NCBI RefSeq assembly: GCF_029382225.1
Contig: NZ_JARLTC010000011.1
Coordinates: 62,001-126,000 of the forward strand
DNA from: Spongiactinospora sp. TRM90649
GTDB lineage: Bacteria; Actinomycetota; Actinomycetes; Streptosporangiales; Streptosporangiaceae
Length of the DNA stretch: 64,000 nucleotides
Direction: 5' to 3'
Positions 1 to 8,678 of this stretch are shown here, one piece after another; within the stretch, counting starts at the first letter, position 1; every line of letters begins with the position of its first letter. The translations under genes were made by a program, and so were the position numbers. The notes below the pieces were generated by a model that ran no database searches, was not told the DNA's origin, and worked only from the letters and a program-made list of their open reading frames with translations.

Positions 1-1
1 G

Positions 2-2701
2 CAGGCCCCGAGCGGCCAGCAGCCGAGCGGTCAGCAGCGGTCCGACGCGGGCCGTCCGTCGGGTCCCTCGCAGCGCCCTGGGCCCGGTCCCAAGCCGGGT
101 CCGAGGCCCGCGCCGCGTCCCGGTGGCCAGCAGGACCGCCAGTCGGCCCCCGCCCCCGGCGGTGGGCGGCCCGGCGGCGACCGCGGCGGCAAGCCCGGTC
201 CGCGTCCGGGTCCCCGTGGCCCGCGTCCGGGCAACAACCCGTTCTCGTCCAACGCCAGCGGCATGGGCCAGCCCCGTCCGCCGCGTCAGGGCGGTCGTGA
301 CGGCGGCCCGCGCGAAGGCGGCGGCCCCGGCACCCGTGAGCCGCGTCCCGGCGGCGGCCAGGGGCCGCGCGACGGCGCGATGCCCCGTCCGCCCGCAGGG
401 CGTTCCGGCGCTCCCGGCCCCGGTGGTCCGCGGCCTGGTCCCGGCGGTCCTCGTCCGGGTCCCGGCGCGGGCGGTCCGCGTCCCGGCGGTCCCCGGCCCA
501 ACCCGATGATGATGCCGCAGCGCCCTGTCGCCGGTGGCGGTCCCGGTCGTCCGGGCCCCGGTGGCGGCGGTGGCGGTGGCCGTCCCGGTGGTGGCGGCGG
601 TGGCGGTCGTCCGGGTGGCGGTGGCGGCGGTGGCGGTCGTCCGGGTGGCGGTGGCGGCGGCTTCGCCGGCCGTAGCGGCGGCACCGGCACGCGTCCCGGC
701 GGCGGTGGCGGTGCTCCCGGCGGCGGTGGCGGCGGCTTCGCCGGTCGTCCCGGCGGCAGGGGCCGCGGTGGCGGCACGGCCGGCGCCTTCGGGCGTCCCG
801 GCGGTCGTCCGGCCCGTGGGCGCAAGTCCAAGAGGCAGCGTCGTCAAGAGTTCGACAACATGCAGGCCCCGGCGATCGGTGGCGTGCAGGTACCGCGTGG
901 CGGTGGCCAGGCCATCCGGCTTCCGCGCGGCGCGTCGCTCTCCGACTTCGCCGACAAGATCGGTGCGAACCCCGCGTCCCTGGTGCAGATCATGATGCAC
1001 CTGGGCGAGATGGTGACCGCCACGCAGTCGGTGAACGAGGAGACGCTGCAGCTTCTCGGCGCCGAGCTCGACTACGTCATCCAGGTCGTCAGCCCGGAGG
1101 AGGAGGACCGCGAGCTTCTCGAGTCCTTCGACATCGAGTTCGGCGAGGACGAGGGCGACGAGGACGATCTCGCGCCGCGTCCGCCGGTCGTGACCGTCAT
1201 GGGTCACGTCGACCACGGTAAGACCAAGCTCCTCGACGCCATCCGCAAGACCAACGTGGCGGCGCGCGAGGCCGGTGGCATCACCCAGCACATCGGTGCC
1301 TACCAGGTCGAGACCGAGCACGAGGGCCGAGAGCGGAAGATCACCTTCATCGACACCCCGGGTCACGAGGCGTTCACCGCCATGCGTGCCCGAGGCGCCC
1401 AGGCGACCGACATCGCGGTTCTCGTGGTGGCGGCCGACGACGGTGTGAAGCCGCAGACCATCGAGGCGCTCAACCACGCCCAGGCGGCCAACGTGCCGAT
1501 CGTGGTCGCGGTCAACAAGATCGACCGCGAGGGCGCCGACCCGAGCAAGGTCCGCGGCCAGCTCACCGAGTACGGGCTGGTGGCCGAGGAGTACGGCGGC
1601 TCGACGCTGTTCGCCGACATCTCCGCGCTCAACGGCACCGGCATCGAAGGTCTGCTGGAGTCGATCCTGCTGACCGCCGACGCCGAGCTCGACCTGCGGG
1701 CCAACCCGTCGATGGACGCCCAGGGCATCGCCATCGAGGCACACCTCGACCGTGGGCGCGGCCCGGTGGCCACCGTCCTGGTCCAGCGCGGCACGCTGCG
1801 CGTCGGCGACTCGATCGTCTGTGGCGACGCGTTCGGCCGGGTCCGGGCCATGCTCGACGACAACGGCGACCCGGTCGCCGAGGCCGACCCGTCGCGGCCG
1901 GTCCTGGTGATGGGTCTGACCGCGGTTCCGAGCGCCGGTGACAACTTCATCGTGGTCAGCGACGACCGGATGGCGCGTCAGATCGCCCAGCAGCGGGCGG
2001 CTCGTCAGCGCAGCGCCGACATGGCCAGGTCCGGCCGCCGGCGCAGCCTTGAAGAGATCTTCAAGGACATGGAGAAGGGCCAGGTCAACGAGCTCAAGCT
2101 GATCATCAAGGGTGACGTCTCCGGTTCGGTGGAGGCCCTTGAGGACGCCCTGCTCAAGATCGACGTCGGCGACGAGGTCACCCTCCGGGTGCTGCACCGC
2201 GCGGTCGGTGCGATCACCGAGTACGACGTCAACCTGGCGATCGCCGACGACAACGCGGTGATCATCGGCTTCAACGTCCGCCCGGAGGTCCGGGCACGCG
2301 ACCTCGCCGAGCGCGAGGGCGTGGACATCCGCTACTACTCGGTCATCTACCAGGCGATCGAGGAAGTAGAGGCGGCCCTGAAGGGCATGCTGAAGCCGGA
2401 GTTCGAAGAGGTCCAGATGGGCACCGCCGAAGTCCGCGAGGTCTTCCGGGTGCCGAAGATCGGCAACGTCGCGGGCTGTCTGGTCCGCTCGGGCACGATC
2501 GTCAGGAACAGCAAGGCCCGGATCATCCGCGACGGCGCGGTGGTGGCGGACAACCTCACGGTGTCCTCGCTGCGTCGCTTCAAGGACGACGCGACCGAGG
2601 TCCGCGAGGGCTTCGAGTGCGGTATCGGGGTCGGCTACAACGACATCAAGCTCGACGACGTCATCGAGACCTTCGAGATGCGGGAGAAGCCGCGCGCCTG
2701 A
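2..2701 (+). CDS. infB: Translation initiation factor IF-2 (5' end missing)
   Basis: GTPase that brings initiator tRNA to the 30S ribosome. The frame is open from the left edge of the window, so the true start lies outside; 899 residues are visible. The first ~270 visible residues are a low-complexity Gly/Pro/Arg region with repeated GRPGGGG units, typical of actinobacterial IF-2, followed by a basic [13 protein letters not shown] stretch and the IF2_N region. The G domain shows GHVDHGKT (G1, near nt 1201), DTPGHE (G3) and NKID (G4), followed by the beta-barrel and C-terminal tRNA-binding domains. It lies 5' of a DUF503 gene and rbfA, the usual ribosome-maturation order. The Gly-rich tract is likely length-variable. 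Identification is secure. Confidence 0.98.
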   Translation, partial: QAPSGQQPSGQQRSDAGRPSGPSQRPGPGPKPGPRPAPRPGGQQDRQSAPAPGGGRPGGDRGGKPGPRPGPRGPRPGNNPFSSNASGMGQPRPPRQGGRDGGPREGGGPGTREPRPGGGQGPRDGAMPRPPAGRSGAPGPGGPRPGPGGPRPGPGAGGPRPGGPRPNPMMMPQRPVAGGGPGRPGPGGGGGGGRPGGGGGGGRPGGGGGGGGRPGGGGGGFAGRSGGTGTRPGGGGGAPGGGGGGFAGRPGGRGRGGGTAGAFGRPGGRPARGRKSKRQRRQEFDNMQAPAIGGVQVPRGGGQAIRLPRGASLSDFADKIGANPASLVQIMMHLGEMVTATQSVNEETLQLLGAELDYVIQVVSPEEEDRELLESFDIEFGEDEGDEDDLAPRPPVVTVMGHVDHGKTKLLDAIRKTNVAAREAGGITQHIGAYQVETEHEGRERKITFIDTPGHEAFTAMRARGAQATDIAVLVVAADDGVKPQTIEALNHAQAANVPIVVAVNKIDREGADPSKVRGQLTEYGLVAEEYGGSTLFADISALNGTGIEGLLESILLTADAELDLRANPSMDAQGIAIEAHLDRGRGPVATVLVQRGTLRVGDSIVCGDAFGRVRAMLDDNGDPVAEADPSRPVLVMGLTAVPSAGDNFIVVSDDRMARQIAQQRAARQRSADMARSGRRRSLEEIFKDMEKGQVNELKLIIKGDVSGSVEALEDALLKIDVGDEVTLRVLHRAVGAITEYDVNLAIADDNAVIIGFNVRPEVRARDLAEREGVDIRYYSVIYQAIEEVEAALKGMLKPEFEEVQMGTAEVREVFRVPKIGNVAGCLVRSGTIVRNSKARIIRDGAVVADNLTVSSLRRFKDDATEVREGFECGIGVGYNDIKLDDVIETFEMREKPRA

Positions 2702-2713
2702 CACCGATCCCGA

Positions 2714-2759
2714 CCCTGGAGGGTGTGACCTGCGGCGACGTGGGTTCACCCCTCCAGGG
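2714..2759 (+). terminator. Hairpin between infB and the DUF503 gene
   Basis: CCCTGGAGGG at 2714-2723 pairs with CCCTCCAGGG-like sequence ending at 2759, with a small bulge in the lower stem and a loop of about 20 nt. No T-run follows. It could act as an intrinsic (U-less) terminator, an attenuator or an RNA-processing site inside the operon; sequence alone cannot tell. Confidence 0.45.
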
Positions 2760-2788
2760 GACGGGTATCGCGGTGCGTGCACACTGCC

Positions 2789-3091
2789 ATGTACGTTGGT
2801 GCCCTGACACTAGACATCCTGCTCGGCGATGTCCGCTCCCTGAAGCAGAAGCGCTCCGCGGTGCGGCCCATCGTCGCCGAGGTGCAACGGCGGTTTCCGG
2901 GCGTCGCCGTCGCCGAGACCGGCCACCAGGACCTCCACCGGCGCGCGCTGATCGGCGTGGCGGTCGTCTCAGCCGAGGCGGCCAACTGCCGCGAGGTGCT
3001 GGAGGCGTGCGAGCGACTCGTCGCCGGCCGCCCGGAGATCGAGCTGCTGTCCGCACGACAGCGGCTCTACAACAACGAAGAAGAGGACTGA
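2789..3091 (+). CDS. DUF503 family protein (YlxP-like)
   Basis: A 100-residue protein of the DUF503/YlxP family, of unknown function, usually encoded between infB and rbfA, as here. Visible family features are the N-terminal MYVGALTLDILLGDVRSLK strand-turn and the C-terminal acidic tail. I chose ATG 2789 because family members begin at MYVG; an in-frame GTG at 2777 would add four residues. No strong Shine-Dalgarno precedes either start, so translation may depend on coupling or on the upstream hairpin. A role in ribosome maturation or translation is suggested only by neighbourhood. Confidence 0.88.
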   Translation: MYVGALTLDILLGDVRSLKQKRSAVRPIVAEVQRRFPGVAVAETGHQDLHRRALIGVAVVSAEAANCREVLEACERLVAGRPEIELLSARQRLYNNEEED

Positions 3092-3185
3092 AGCCACCGC
3101 GACCGGCCGGAGCCGCCCTCCGAGCCGGTCGCGTCGCAAGGCGGGCACGCCGTACGGCGGGCCCGCACGATGAGGGGGAGCCACC

Positions 3186-3674
3186 ATGGACGCCGCCCGC
3201 GCGCGCAAGCTGGCCGATCGGATCCAGCAGATCGTGGCGGAGATGCTGGAGCGCCGGATCAAGGATCCGCGTTTGGGCTTCGTGACGGTCACCGACGCAC
3301 GGATCACCGCCGACCTGCGCGATGCCACGGTCTTCTACACGGTCTTCGGGTCCGACGCCGAGCGTGCGGACAGCGCCGCGGCGCTGGAGAGCGCCAAGGG
3401 CGTGATCCGCTCCGAGGTCGGCCGCCAGACCGGCCTGCGGCACACCCCGACGCTGACGTTCAAGCACGACCCGCTGCCCGACTCGGCCAAGCACCTCGAC
3501 GGCCTGCTCGCCGAGGCGCGGGCCAGGGACGCCGAGATCGCCAAACGGGCCGAGGGCGCGAGCCACGCCGGAGACGCCGATCCCTACCGCAGGCCGGAGA
3601 CCGACGAGGAGGCCGCCGAGCACGAGTACTCCGACGAGGAGTCCTCCGACCGGGCGGGACACTCCGCGACGTGA
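3186..3674 (+). CDS. rbfA: Ribosome-binding factor A
   Basis: Late 30S maturation factor of the single KH-like fold, needed for 16S rRNA 5'-end processing. It has 162 residues. The N-terminal segment [19 protein letters not shown] and the central [21 protein letters not shown] are the family signature. The last ~45 residues form an acidic actinobacterial tail. ATG 3186 has a GAGGGGGAG ribosome site upstream. The stop overlaps the GTG start of the next gene, so translation of the two is probably coupled. Confidence 0.96.
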   Translation: MDAARARKLADRIQQIVAEMLERRIKDPRLGFVTVTDARITADLRDATVFYTVFGSDAERADSAAALESAKGVIRSEVGRQTGLRHTPTLTFKHDPLPDSAKHLDGLLAEARARDAEIAKRAEGASHAGDADPYRRPETDEEAAEHEYSDEESSDRAGHSAT

Positions 3675-4690
3675 CCTCCGAGCACATCGGCCCGGCCTCG
3701 GGCGCGGTTCCCGAGGCCACCTGGCAGCGGGCCGTAGACCTCGTGTCCGGCACCGAGGAGATCGCGCTCGCCTGTCACGTCTCCCCGGACGGCGACGCCC
3801 TGGGCTCCATGCTCGCCATGGGACAGGCGCTCGCGGCCCTCGGCAAGCGGGTCGTCGCCTCCTTCGGCGACAACCGGTTCGAGGTGCCCCGGCTGCTGCG
3901 CTTCCTGCCCGGCCAGGAACTGCTCGTCGGCCCGGCGGCCTACCCGGCCGCGCCCGCGCTCATGATGACCTTCGACTCGTCCACCGTCGAGCGGCTCGGC
4001 CTGCTCGGCGAGAACGCGGCCAAGGCCCGTGAGCTGATCGTGGTGGACCACCACCCCTCCAACACCGGCTTCGGCACGATGAGCCTGATCGACCCGGCCG
4101 TCGCCGCGACCGCCGTGCTGACGGAGGAGCTGATCCACCGCCTCGGCGTCCCGGTCGATCTGGACATCGCGACCTGCCTGTACACCGGCCTGGTGACCGA
4201 CACCGGCTCGTTCAAGTACGCCTCCACCACTCCGGAGGTGCACGCGATGGCGGGCCGGCTGATCGCGACCGGGCTGCGCACCGACCAGATCGCCAGAGAC
4301 CTCTGGGACCGCTCGCCGTTCGGCTACCTGCGGGTGCTCGGCACCGCGCTGTCTCGGGTGATGCTCGACGGCGAGGCCGCCGAGGGCCTGGGCATGGTCT
4401 GGACCTACGTCACGCGGCTGGACCGCTCGGTGTACGCGCTGCCGTACGACGAGGTGGAAGGCATGATCGACATCGTGCGCCGGGCCGACGAGGCGGAGGT
4501 CGCGGTGGTTCTCAAGGAGGACGACGAGGGCGCCTGGCAGGTCTCCACCAGGTCCAAGGGCGCGATCGACGTTGGCCGCGCCTGTCAGGCGCTCGGCGGC
4601 GGCGGGCACGCCCGTGCCGCCGGTTTCACCTCCCATCAACCCGTCGAGGAGACCGTCGCCACCCTGCGCGGCCTGCTCACCACGGACTGA
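3671..4690 (+). CDS. DHH/DHHA1 phosphoesterase, NrnA-like (oligoribonuclease / pAp phosphatase)
   Basis: A 339-residue DHH-family phosphoesterase. Visible motifs are [11 protein letters not shown] (motif I), the TFDSS segment, the VDHHPSN DHH motif and a DHHA1 C-terminal RNA-binding region with the [10 protein letters not shown] signature. NrnA-type enzymes degrade nanoRNAs of 2-5 nt and dephosphorylate 3'-phosphoadenosine 5'-phosphate. GTG 3671 is chosen because it forms a GTGA overlap with the rbfA stop; the frame is open further upstream but only as an rbfA shadow. The rbfA-nrnA-truB order is common in actinobacteria. The exact substrate is inferred from family. Confidence 0.92.
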   Translation: MTSEHIGPASGAVPEATWQRAVDLVSGTEEIALACHVSPDGDALGSMLAMGQALAALGKRVVASFGDNRFEVPRLLRFLPGQELLVGPAAYPAAPALMMTFDSSTVERLGLLGENAAKARELIVVDHHPSNTGFGTMSLIDPAVAATAVLTEELIHRLGVPVDLDIATCLYTGLVTDTGSFKYASTTPEVHAMAGRLIATGLRTDQIARDLWDRSPFGYLRVLGTALSRVMLDGEAAEGLGMVWTYVTRLDRSVYALPYDEVEGMIDIVRRADEAEVAVVLKEDDEGAWQVSTRSKGAIDVGRACQALGGGGHARAAGFTSHQPVEETVATLRGLLTTD

Positions 4691-4714
4691 CCAGCGAACA
4701 CCGTTAGGACGATC

Positions 4715-5617
4715 ATGACGAGTAGGGCTCGCCCCCAGCGGACCCCGCCGCCCAGTGGCCTGGTCATCGTGGACAAACCGGCCGGCTGGACCTCCCACGA
4801 CGTGGTCGGCAAGCTGCGCGGCCTGGCCGGCACCAGGAAGGTCGGCCACGCGGGCACGCTGGACCCGATGGCCACCGGCGTGCTGGTGATCGGCGTGGAG
4901 CGGGCCACCAAGCTGCTCGGGCACCTGGCGCTCACCGAGAAGTCGTACCAGGGCACCATCCGCCTCGGCCAGACCACCAGCACCGACGACGCCGAGGGAG
5001 AGCCGCTGTCGTCGGCCGACGCCGGGCAGGTGACCGACGAGGCGATCGCCGCCGGGGTCGCCGCCCTGACCGGTCGGATCATGCAGGTCCCGCCGCAGGT
5101 CAGCGCCATCAAGGTGAACGGCGAGCGGGCCTACCGGCGCGCCAGGGCGGGGGAGACCGTCGAACTGGCGGCCCGCCCGGTGACCGTGTCCTCCTTCGAG
5201 GTCCTCGCGGTGCGCCGGGAGGGCGAACTGATCGACATCGAGGTGTCGGTGGACTGCTCCAGCGGCACCTACATCCGCTCGCTGGCCCGCGACCTCGGCG
5301 AGGGACTCGGTGTCGGCGGCCACCTCACCGCGCTGCGGCGCACCCGTGTCGGGCCGTACACGCTGGACGGCGCTCGCACCATCGAGGAACTGGCCAAGGA
5401 GTGCGTGATCCTGCCGATCGGCGAGGCGGTCACGGCGGCGTTCCCGCGCCGCGACCTGACGCCCGACGAGGCCAGGCTCGTCTCCCACGGCGGGCGCCCG
5501 TCCGCCGCCGGGCTGGGCCCCGGGCCGGTCGGCGCGTTCGGCCCCGACGGCTCGCTGATCGCGCTGCTGGAGGAGAACGGCAAGGTCGCCAGGCCGCTGG
5601 TGGTCTTCGCCCCCTAG
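4715..5617 (+). CDS. truB: tRNA pseudouridine(55) synthase TruB
   Basis: Makes pseudouridine 55 in the T-loop of tRNAs. It has 300 residues, with the catalytic aspartate D50 in the HAGTLDPMATG motif, the SAIKVNGERAYRRAR segment and a C-terminal PUA-like domain. ATG 4715 lies 24 nt after the preceding stop. Its TAG stop is shared base-for-base with the stop of the convergent methyltransferase gene (CTAG at 5614-5617 read on both strands). Confidence 0.97.
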   Translation: MTSRARPQRTPPPSGLVIVDKPAGWTSHDVVGKLRGLAGTRKVGHAGTLDPMATGVLVIGVERATKLLGHLALTEKSYQGTIRLGQTTSTDDAEGEPLSSADAGQVTDEAIAAGVAALTGRIMQVPPQVSAIKVNGERAYRRARAGETVELAARPVTVSSFEVLAVRREGELIDIEVSVDCSSGTYIRSLARDLGEGLGVGGHLTALRRTRVGPYTLDGARTIEELAKECVILPIGEAVTAAFPRRDLTPDEARLVSHGGRPSAAGLGPGPVGAFGPDGSLIALLEENGKVARPLVVFAP

Positions 5618-6663
5618 CGGCGCGCGGCGTCGCCGGGCACCCTGGCGACCAGGATGTCGCGGACGATCGCCTGATCGACCCGGTGCTCGAAGGCACGGTA
5701 GGCCGCGTCGTCGAGCACCTCAAGGCCGCTGCCGGCGAGGACGTCCGCGAGTTCGTCGCGCTTGGCGACGTAGGTGTTGAAGGAGATGCCGATCGCGCCG
5801 CCGGGGCGCACCAGCTCCCGCCAGAGCGGTACGGCCTGCCGCAGCAGCCCCAGCGGGCTGCGGGCGAGCCCGCCGCCGCCCCTGGTGCCGTGCTGCACGC
5901 CGTAGGGGGCGTCGGTGACGAGCAGGTCGAACGACCGGGCGCGCAGCAGCTCGCGGCTGCGCAGCGTGTCGGCGCTGATCATGGTGATCCGGTCGACCTC
6001 GCCCGCCTTGTAGCGCTCCTTGGAACGCCCGATCTCGACGTGGAAGCGCCTGCCGACCAGGGCGCGCTCACGCCTGACCGGGGCGGTCTCGGCGGCGTGC
6101 TTGAGGCGGTGGTTCTTCAGCCAGGTGCGCAGGAAGGCGCTGTAGGCGTCGAAGTCCTTGCCGTCCAGGTCGATGCCGGTGGCGTCGTAGCCGTACATCA
6201 GGGCCTGGTTCAGCGTGGTGCCCCGGCCGCACATCGGGTCGAGGACCGACAGCTTGCGCTCCAGCATGTCCGCGGGGCGCGCCGCCGACAGCGCGGTGAC
6301 GTTGAGCAGCAGCCTGGTGAAGTGCTCGTTGGTCTTGCCGGCGTACTTCAGGATGGTGATCAGGTCACTCGGGAAGACGTCCAGCGGCCGGACCTCGATC
6401 GGCCGCAGCAGCTCGCCCTCCCGCTCGAACAGGGCGTACATCGACGACAGGTTCGATAGGAACCGGACGTCGGTCTCGCCCAGCCGATCGGCCTCGAAGG
6501 TGACGTAGGGCACCCCGCCGATGCGGGTCTCCCGGAGGCCGGTGGCCCGGCCGCCGAGCACGGCCCGGTTGAAGACCTCCAGCTCGCCCTGGGTGAGCCG
6601 GATCGCGCTCTCGCCGTAGACGCGGTTGAACGCGGGAAGGATCAGAAGTGCGTAGCTTGCCAT
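5614..6663 (-). CDS. TRM11-like SAM-dependent methyltransferase
   Basis: A 349-residue class I methyltransferase with an N-terminal THUMP-like region of ~150 residues. The SAM-binding LDPMCGRGTT motif and a DAPYG segment in the position of the (D/N)PPY catalytic motif place it with UPF0020/TRM11-type N2-guanine tRNA methylases. The catalytic motif has Ala in place of the first Pro. ATG 6663 is chosen since the homologous block begins MASYALLILPAF; the open frame continues upstream without homology. It is transcribed away from ribF. A tRNA guanine substrate is inferred from the family and from its position beside truB. Confidence 0.8.
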   Translation of the reverse strand: MASYALLILPAFNRVYGESAIRLTQGELEVFNRAVLGGRATGLRETRIGGVPYVTFEADRLGETDVRFLSNLSSMYALFEREGELLRPIEVRPLDVFPSDLITILKYAGKTNEHFTRLLLNVTALSAARPADMLERKLSVLDPMCGRGTTLNQALMYGYDATGIDLDGKDFDAYSAFLRTWLKNHRLKHAAETAPVRRERALVGRRFHVEIGRSKERYKAGEVDRITMISADTLRSRELLRARSFDLLVTDAPYGVQHGTRGGGGLARSPLGLLRQAVPLWRELVRPGGAIGISFNTYVAKRDELADVLAGSGLEVLDDAAYRAFEHRVDQAIVRDILVARVPGDAARR

Positions 6664-6736
6664 CGACCTGATTCGCTCGGAGCGGACGCACTGGCCCGGG
6701 CGGATTCGCGCGCGAGAACCAGTTCGGTACCGGGCG

Positions 6737-6744
6737 ATTATAAT
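6737..6744. promoter_or_regulatory. Palindromic ATTATAAT in a divergent promoter region
   Basis: The 215-bp gap between the divergent methyltransferase and ribF genes contains ATTATAAT, a perfect palindrome holding a TATAAT -10 box on both strands. It stands out in very GC-rich surroundings. No convincing -35 box is seen at 17 nt on either strand, so this is a candidate core promoter only. Confidence 0.4.
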
Positions 6745-6878
6745 GGCCGGGCTCCACCGGCCAGGACGGTCCGGCCGAGGCGTGTGGGAGGCCCGGTGCC
6801 GCGCGAGATCCGCGCGCATGGCAGTCTTGTCCCGGGAAATGTGCTGTCGCAGGGATTACCGACAGGATCGAGGTCAAC

Positions 6879-7844
6879 GTGCGAAGCTGGCACGGGCTGG
6901 ACGATGTGCCCGACGACCTGGGCAGGTCCGTGGTCACCATCGGCGTGTTCGACGGGATCCACCGTGGTCATCAGCGGGTGCTGGGCCGTGTGGCCGAGGT
7001 CGCCGGCGAGCGCGGCATTCCCTCCGTGGCCGTCACCTTCGACGTGCACCCGGAGGAGATCCTGCTGCCCGGCACCCACCCGCCGAGGCTGACCACGCAG
7101 CGTCACCGGATGGAGATCTTCGAGGACCTCGGGCTCGACGAGGTGTGCGTCGTGCCGTTCACGGTCGAGTTCTCCGCGCTGACGCCTGAGAAGTTCGCCC
7201 AGGTCGTGCTGGCCGACGGGCTGCGCGCCGCCGTCGTGGTGGTGGGTGTGGACTTCCGGTTCGGCCACCGGGCCGCGGGCGACGTCGAGGCGCTGCGCGC
7301 GCTCGGCGAGAAGTACGACTTCACGGTGGAGACCGTCCCGCTGGTCAACGCGCCCGGTGAGGGGGCCGAGCCGGCCTCCTCCAGCCTCGTGCGCCGCTCG
7401 CTCGACGCGGGCGAGGTCGAGGCGGCCTCCGAGGTGCTGGGGCGCCCGCACCGCGTGGAGGGCGTGGTCGTCCGTGGCCACCAGCGCGGGCGCAAGCTCG
7501 GCGTGCCCACCGCCAACGTCGAGTCGCCGCCGCACACCGCGATCCCCGCCGACGGCGTCTACGCCGGGTGGCTGCGGTGCGTCCCGCGCGACGACGTGCC
7601 CGCCGCCTACGGCGGCGAGCGCTGGTCCTCGGCGATCTCCATCGGCACCAACCCAACCTTCGACGGCGCGGTCCGCACCGTCGAGGCCCACGTCGTCGGC
7701 CGTGACGACCTCGACCTGTACGGCACGCACGTGGCCGTCGAATTCGGCCACCGGCTGCGCGACCACACCAAGTTCGAGAGCATCGACGCGCTGATCGACC
7801 AGATGCGCGCCGACATCGCGGAAACCCTGCGGCTGACGGGCTGA
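6879..7844 (+). CDS. ribF: Bifunctional riboflavin kinase / FAD synthetase
   Basis: Converts riboflavin to FMN and FMN to FAD. It has 321 residues. The N-terminal FMN adenylyltransferase domain carries GVFDGIHRGHQ (HxGH nucleotidyltransferase motif) and the SSSLVR segment; the C-terminal riboflavin kinase domain has GRKLGVPTANV and SIGTNPTFDG. GTG 6879 follows a GAGGT ribosome site and is the only start that keeps the complete N-terminus MRSWHGLDDVP. It precedes rpsO-pnp, a usual actinobacterial order. No FMN riboswitch is seen upstream. Confidence 0.97.
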   Translation: MRSWHGLDDVPDDLGRSVVTIGVFDGIHRGHQRVLGRVAEVAGERGIPSVAVTFDVHPEEILLPGTHPPRLTTQRHRMEIFEDLGLDEVCVVPFTVEFSALTPEKFAQVVLADGLRAAVVVVGVDFRFGHRAAGDVEALRALGEKYDFTVETVPLVNAPGEGAEPASSSLVRRSLDAGEVEAASEVLGRPHRVEGVVVRGHQRGRKLGVPTANVESPPHTAIPADGVYAGWLRCVPRDDVPAAYGGERWSSAISIGTNPTFDGAVRTVEAHVVGRDDLDLYGTHVAVEFGHRLRDHTKFESIDALIDQMRADIAETLRLTG

Positions 7845-7890
7845 TCGGCTGAGCGGATCGGCCGATCCGATCGGCTGAACGGCCGATCCG
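7842..7890 (+). terminator. Nested palindromes after ribF (probable terminator)
   Basis: Immediately after the ribF stop are CGGATCGGCCGATCCG (7854-7869, a perfect 16-bp palindrome) and a second hairpin, GATCGGC (7869-7875) with GCCGATC (7882-7888). The two units are imperfect direct copies of one another. Position and stem strength suggest a U-less terminator or a folded element between ribF and rpsO. Confidence 0.55.
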
Positions 7891-8092
7891 AACGGCGGCG
7901 GCCCGCGCCCCTGCCAGGCCGGATGCGGCGATGTGACGTGGCTGCGATGCGTGATGGTAGCCTTACATGTCAGCTCGGTAGGGGCGGCGTTGAATGCTGC
8001 CTTCCGGCTCCGCCACGGCGACTGTAGGTACGCACGGTCGTTTCGGGCGTCATCCGCATCTATCGCGTGCCCATGGAAGAAAAAGGAGAGCC

Positions 8093-8362
8093 GTGTCCCT
8101 CGACACCGCCGCCAAGAAGTCGATCATCGCTGAGTACTCCACCGTGGACGGCGACACCGGGTCCCCGGAGGTGCAGATCGCCCTGCTCAGCAAGCGGATC
8201 AGTGACCTCACCGAGCACATGAAGGTCCACAAGCACGACTTCCACAGCCAGCGCGGGCTGCTGCTGCTCGTCGGCCGCAGGCGCAGGCTGCTGAAGTACC
8301 TGCAGAGCAAGGACATCGCGCGCTACCGCTCGCTCATCGAGCGGCTCGGACTGCGCCGATAA
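8093..8362 (+). CDS. rpsO: 30S ribosomal protein S15
   Basis: Primary 16S rRNA-binding protein of the central domain. It has 89 residues, exactly the usual length. Family signatures are [27 protein letters not shown] and the C-terminal [16 protein letters not shown] 8093 is preceded by AAAAGGAGAG, an excellent ribosome site. The open frame extends upstream without homology. It is followed by a strong hairpin and then pnp, the near-universal rpsO-pnp pairing. Confidence 0.98.
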   Translation: MSLDTAAKKSIIAEYSTVDGDTGSPEVQIALLSKRISDLTEHMKVHKHDFHSQRGLLLLVGRRRRLLKYLQSKDIARYRSLIERLGLRR

Positions 8363-8367
8363 ACTGG

Positions 8368-8393
8368 AAGGGAGCGGCTCGCGCCGCTCCCTT
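8368..8393 (+). terminator. Strong hairpin after rpsO
   Basis: A perfect 11-bp stem (AAGGGAGCGGC with GCCGCTCCCTT) and a TCGC loop begin 5 nt after the rpsO stop. No U-tract follows. It is a U-less terminator or, as known in other bacteria for the rpsO-pnp transcript, an RNase III-type processing hairpin. The remaining ~285 nt leader to pnp holds no gene. Confidence 0.7.
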
Positions 8394-8459
8394 CGCCTAT
8401 GGCGCGAATGAGCGCTCCTCCGGCGACAGACCGCCGCTGCGGGCCGCCGCGCCATCGCT

Positions 8460-8488
8460 TCACAACTGAACAGCGTCACAACTGAACA
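8460..8488 (+). repeat. 13-nt direct repeat in the pnp leader
   Basis: TCACAACTGAACA occurs at 8460-8472 and again at 8476-8488, a 16-nt period. It is A-rich in a GC-rich leader, about 190 nt before the pnp start. It may be a protein- or RNA-binding site in the pnp leader; nothing more is visible. Confidence 0.5.
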
Positions 8489-8678
8489 ACCGAGAAAGGC
8501 CCCGCGTCCGCGCAGCAAGCGTGCCCCGTGACGCCTGCGGGCCGGTCCTCGGTAGTGGCTTCCGGTGGTTGAGAGCGCGGCGACGCCGTACGAACCGGGC
8601 GCTTCGATCGAAGACCGGCGCTGCACCTGACGGGGGAGATCAGGACGCGGGAGAGACCGACTGAAGAGGAGGTCCCCC

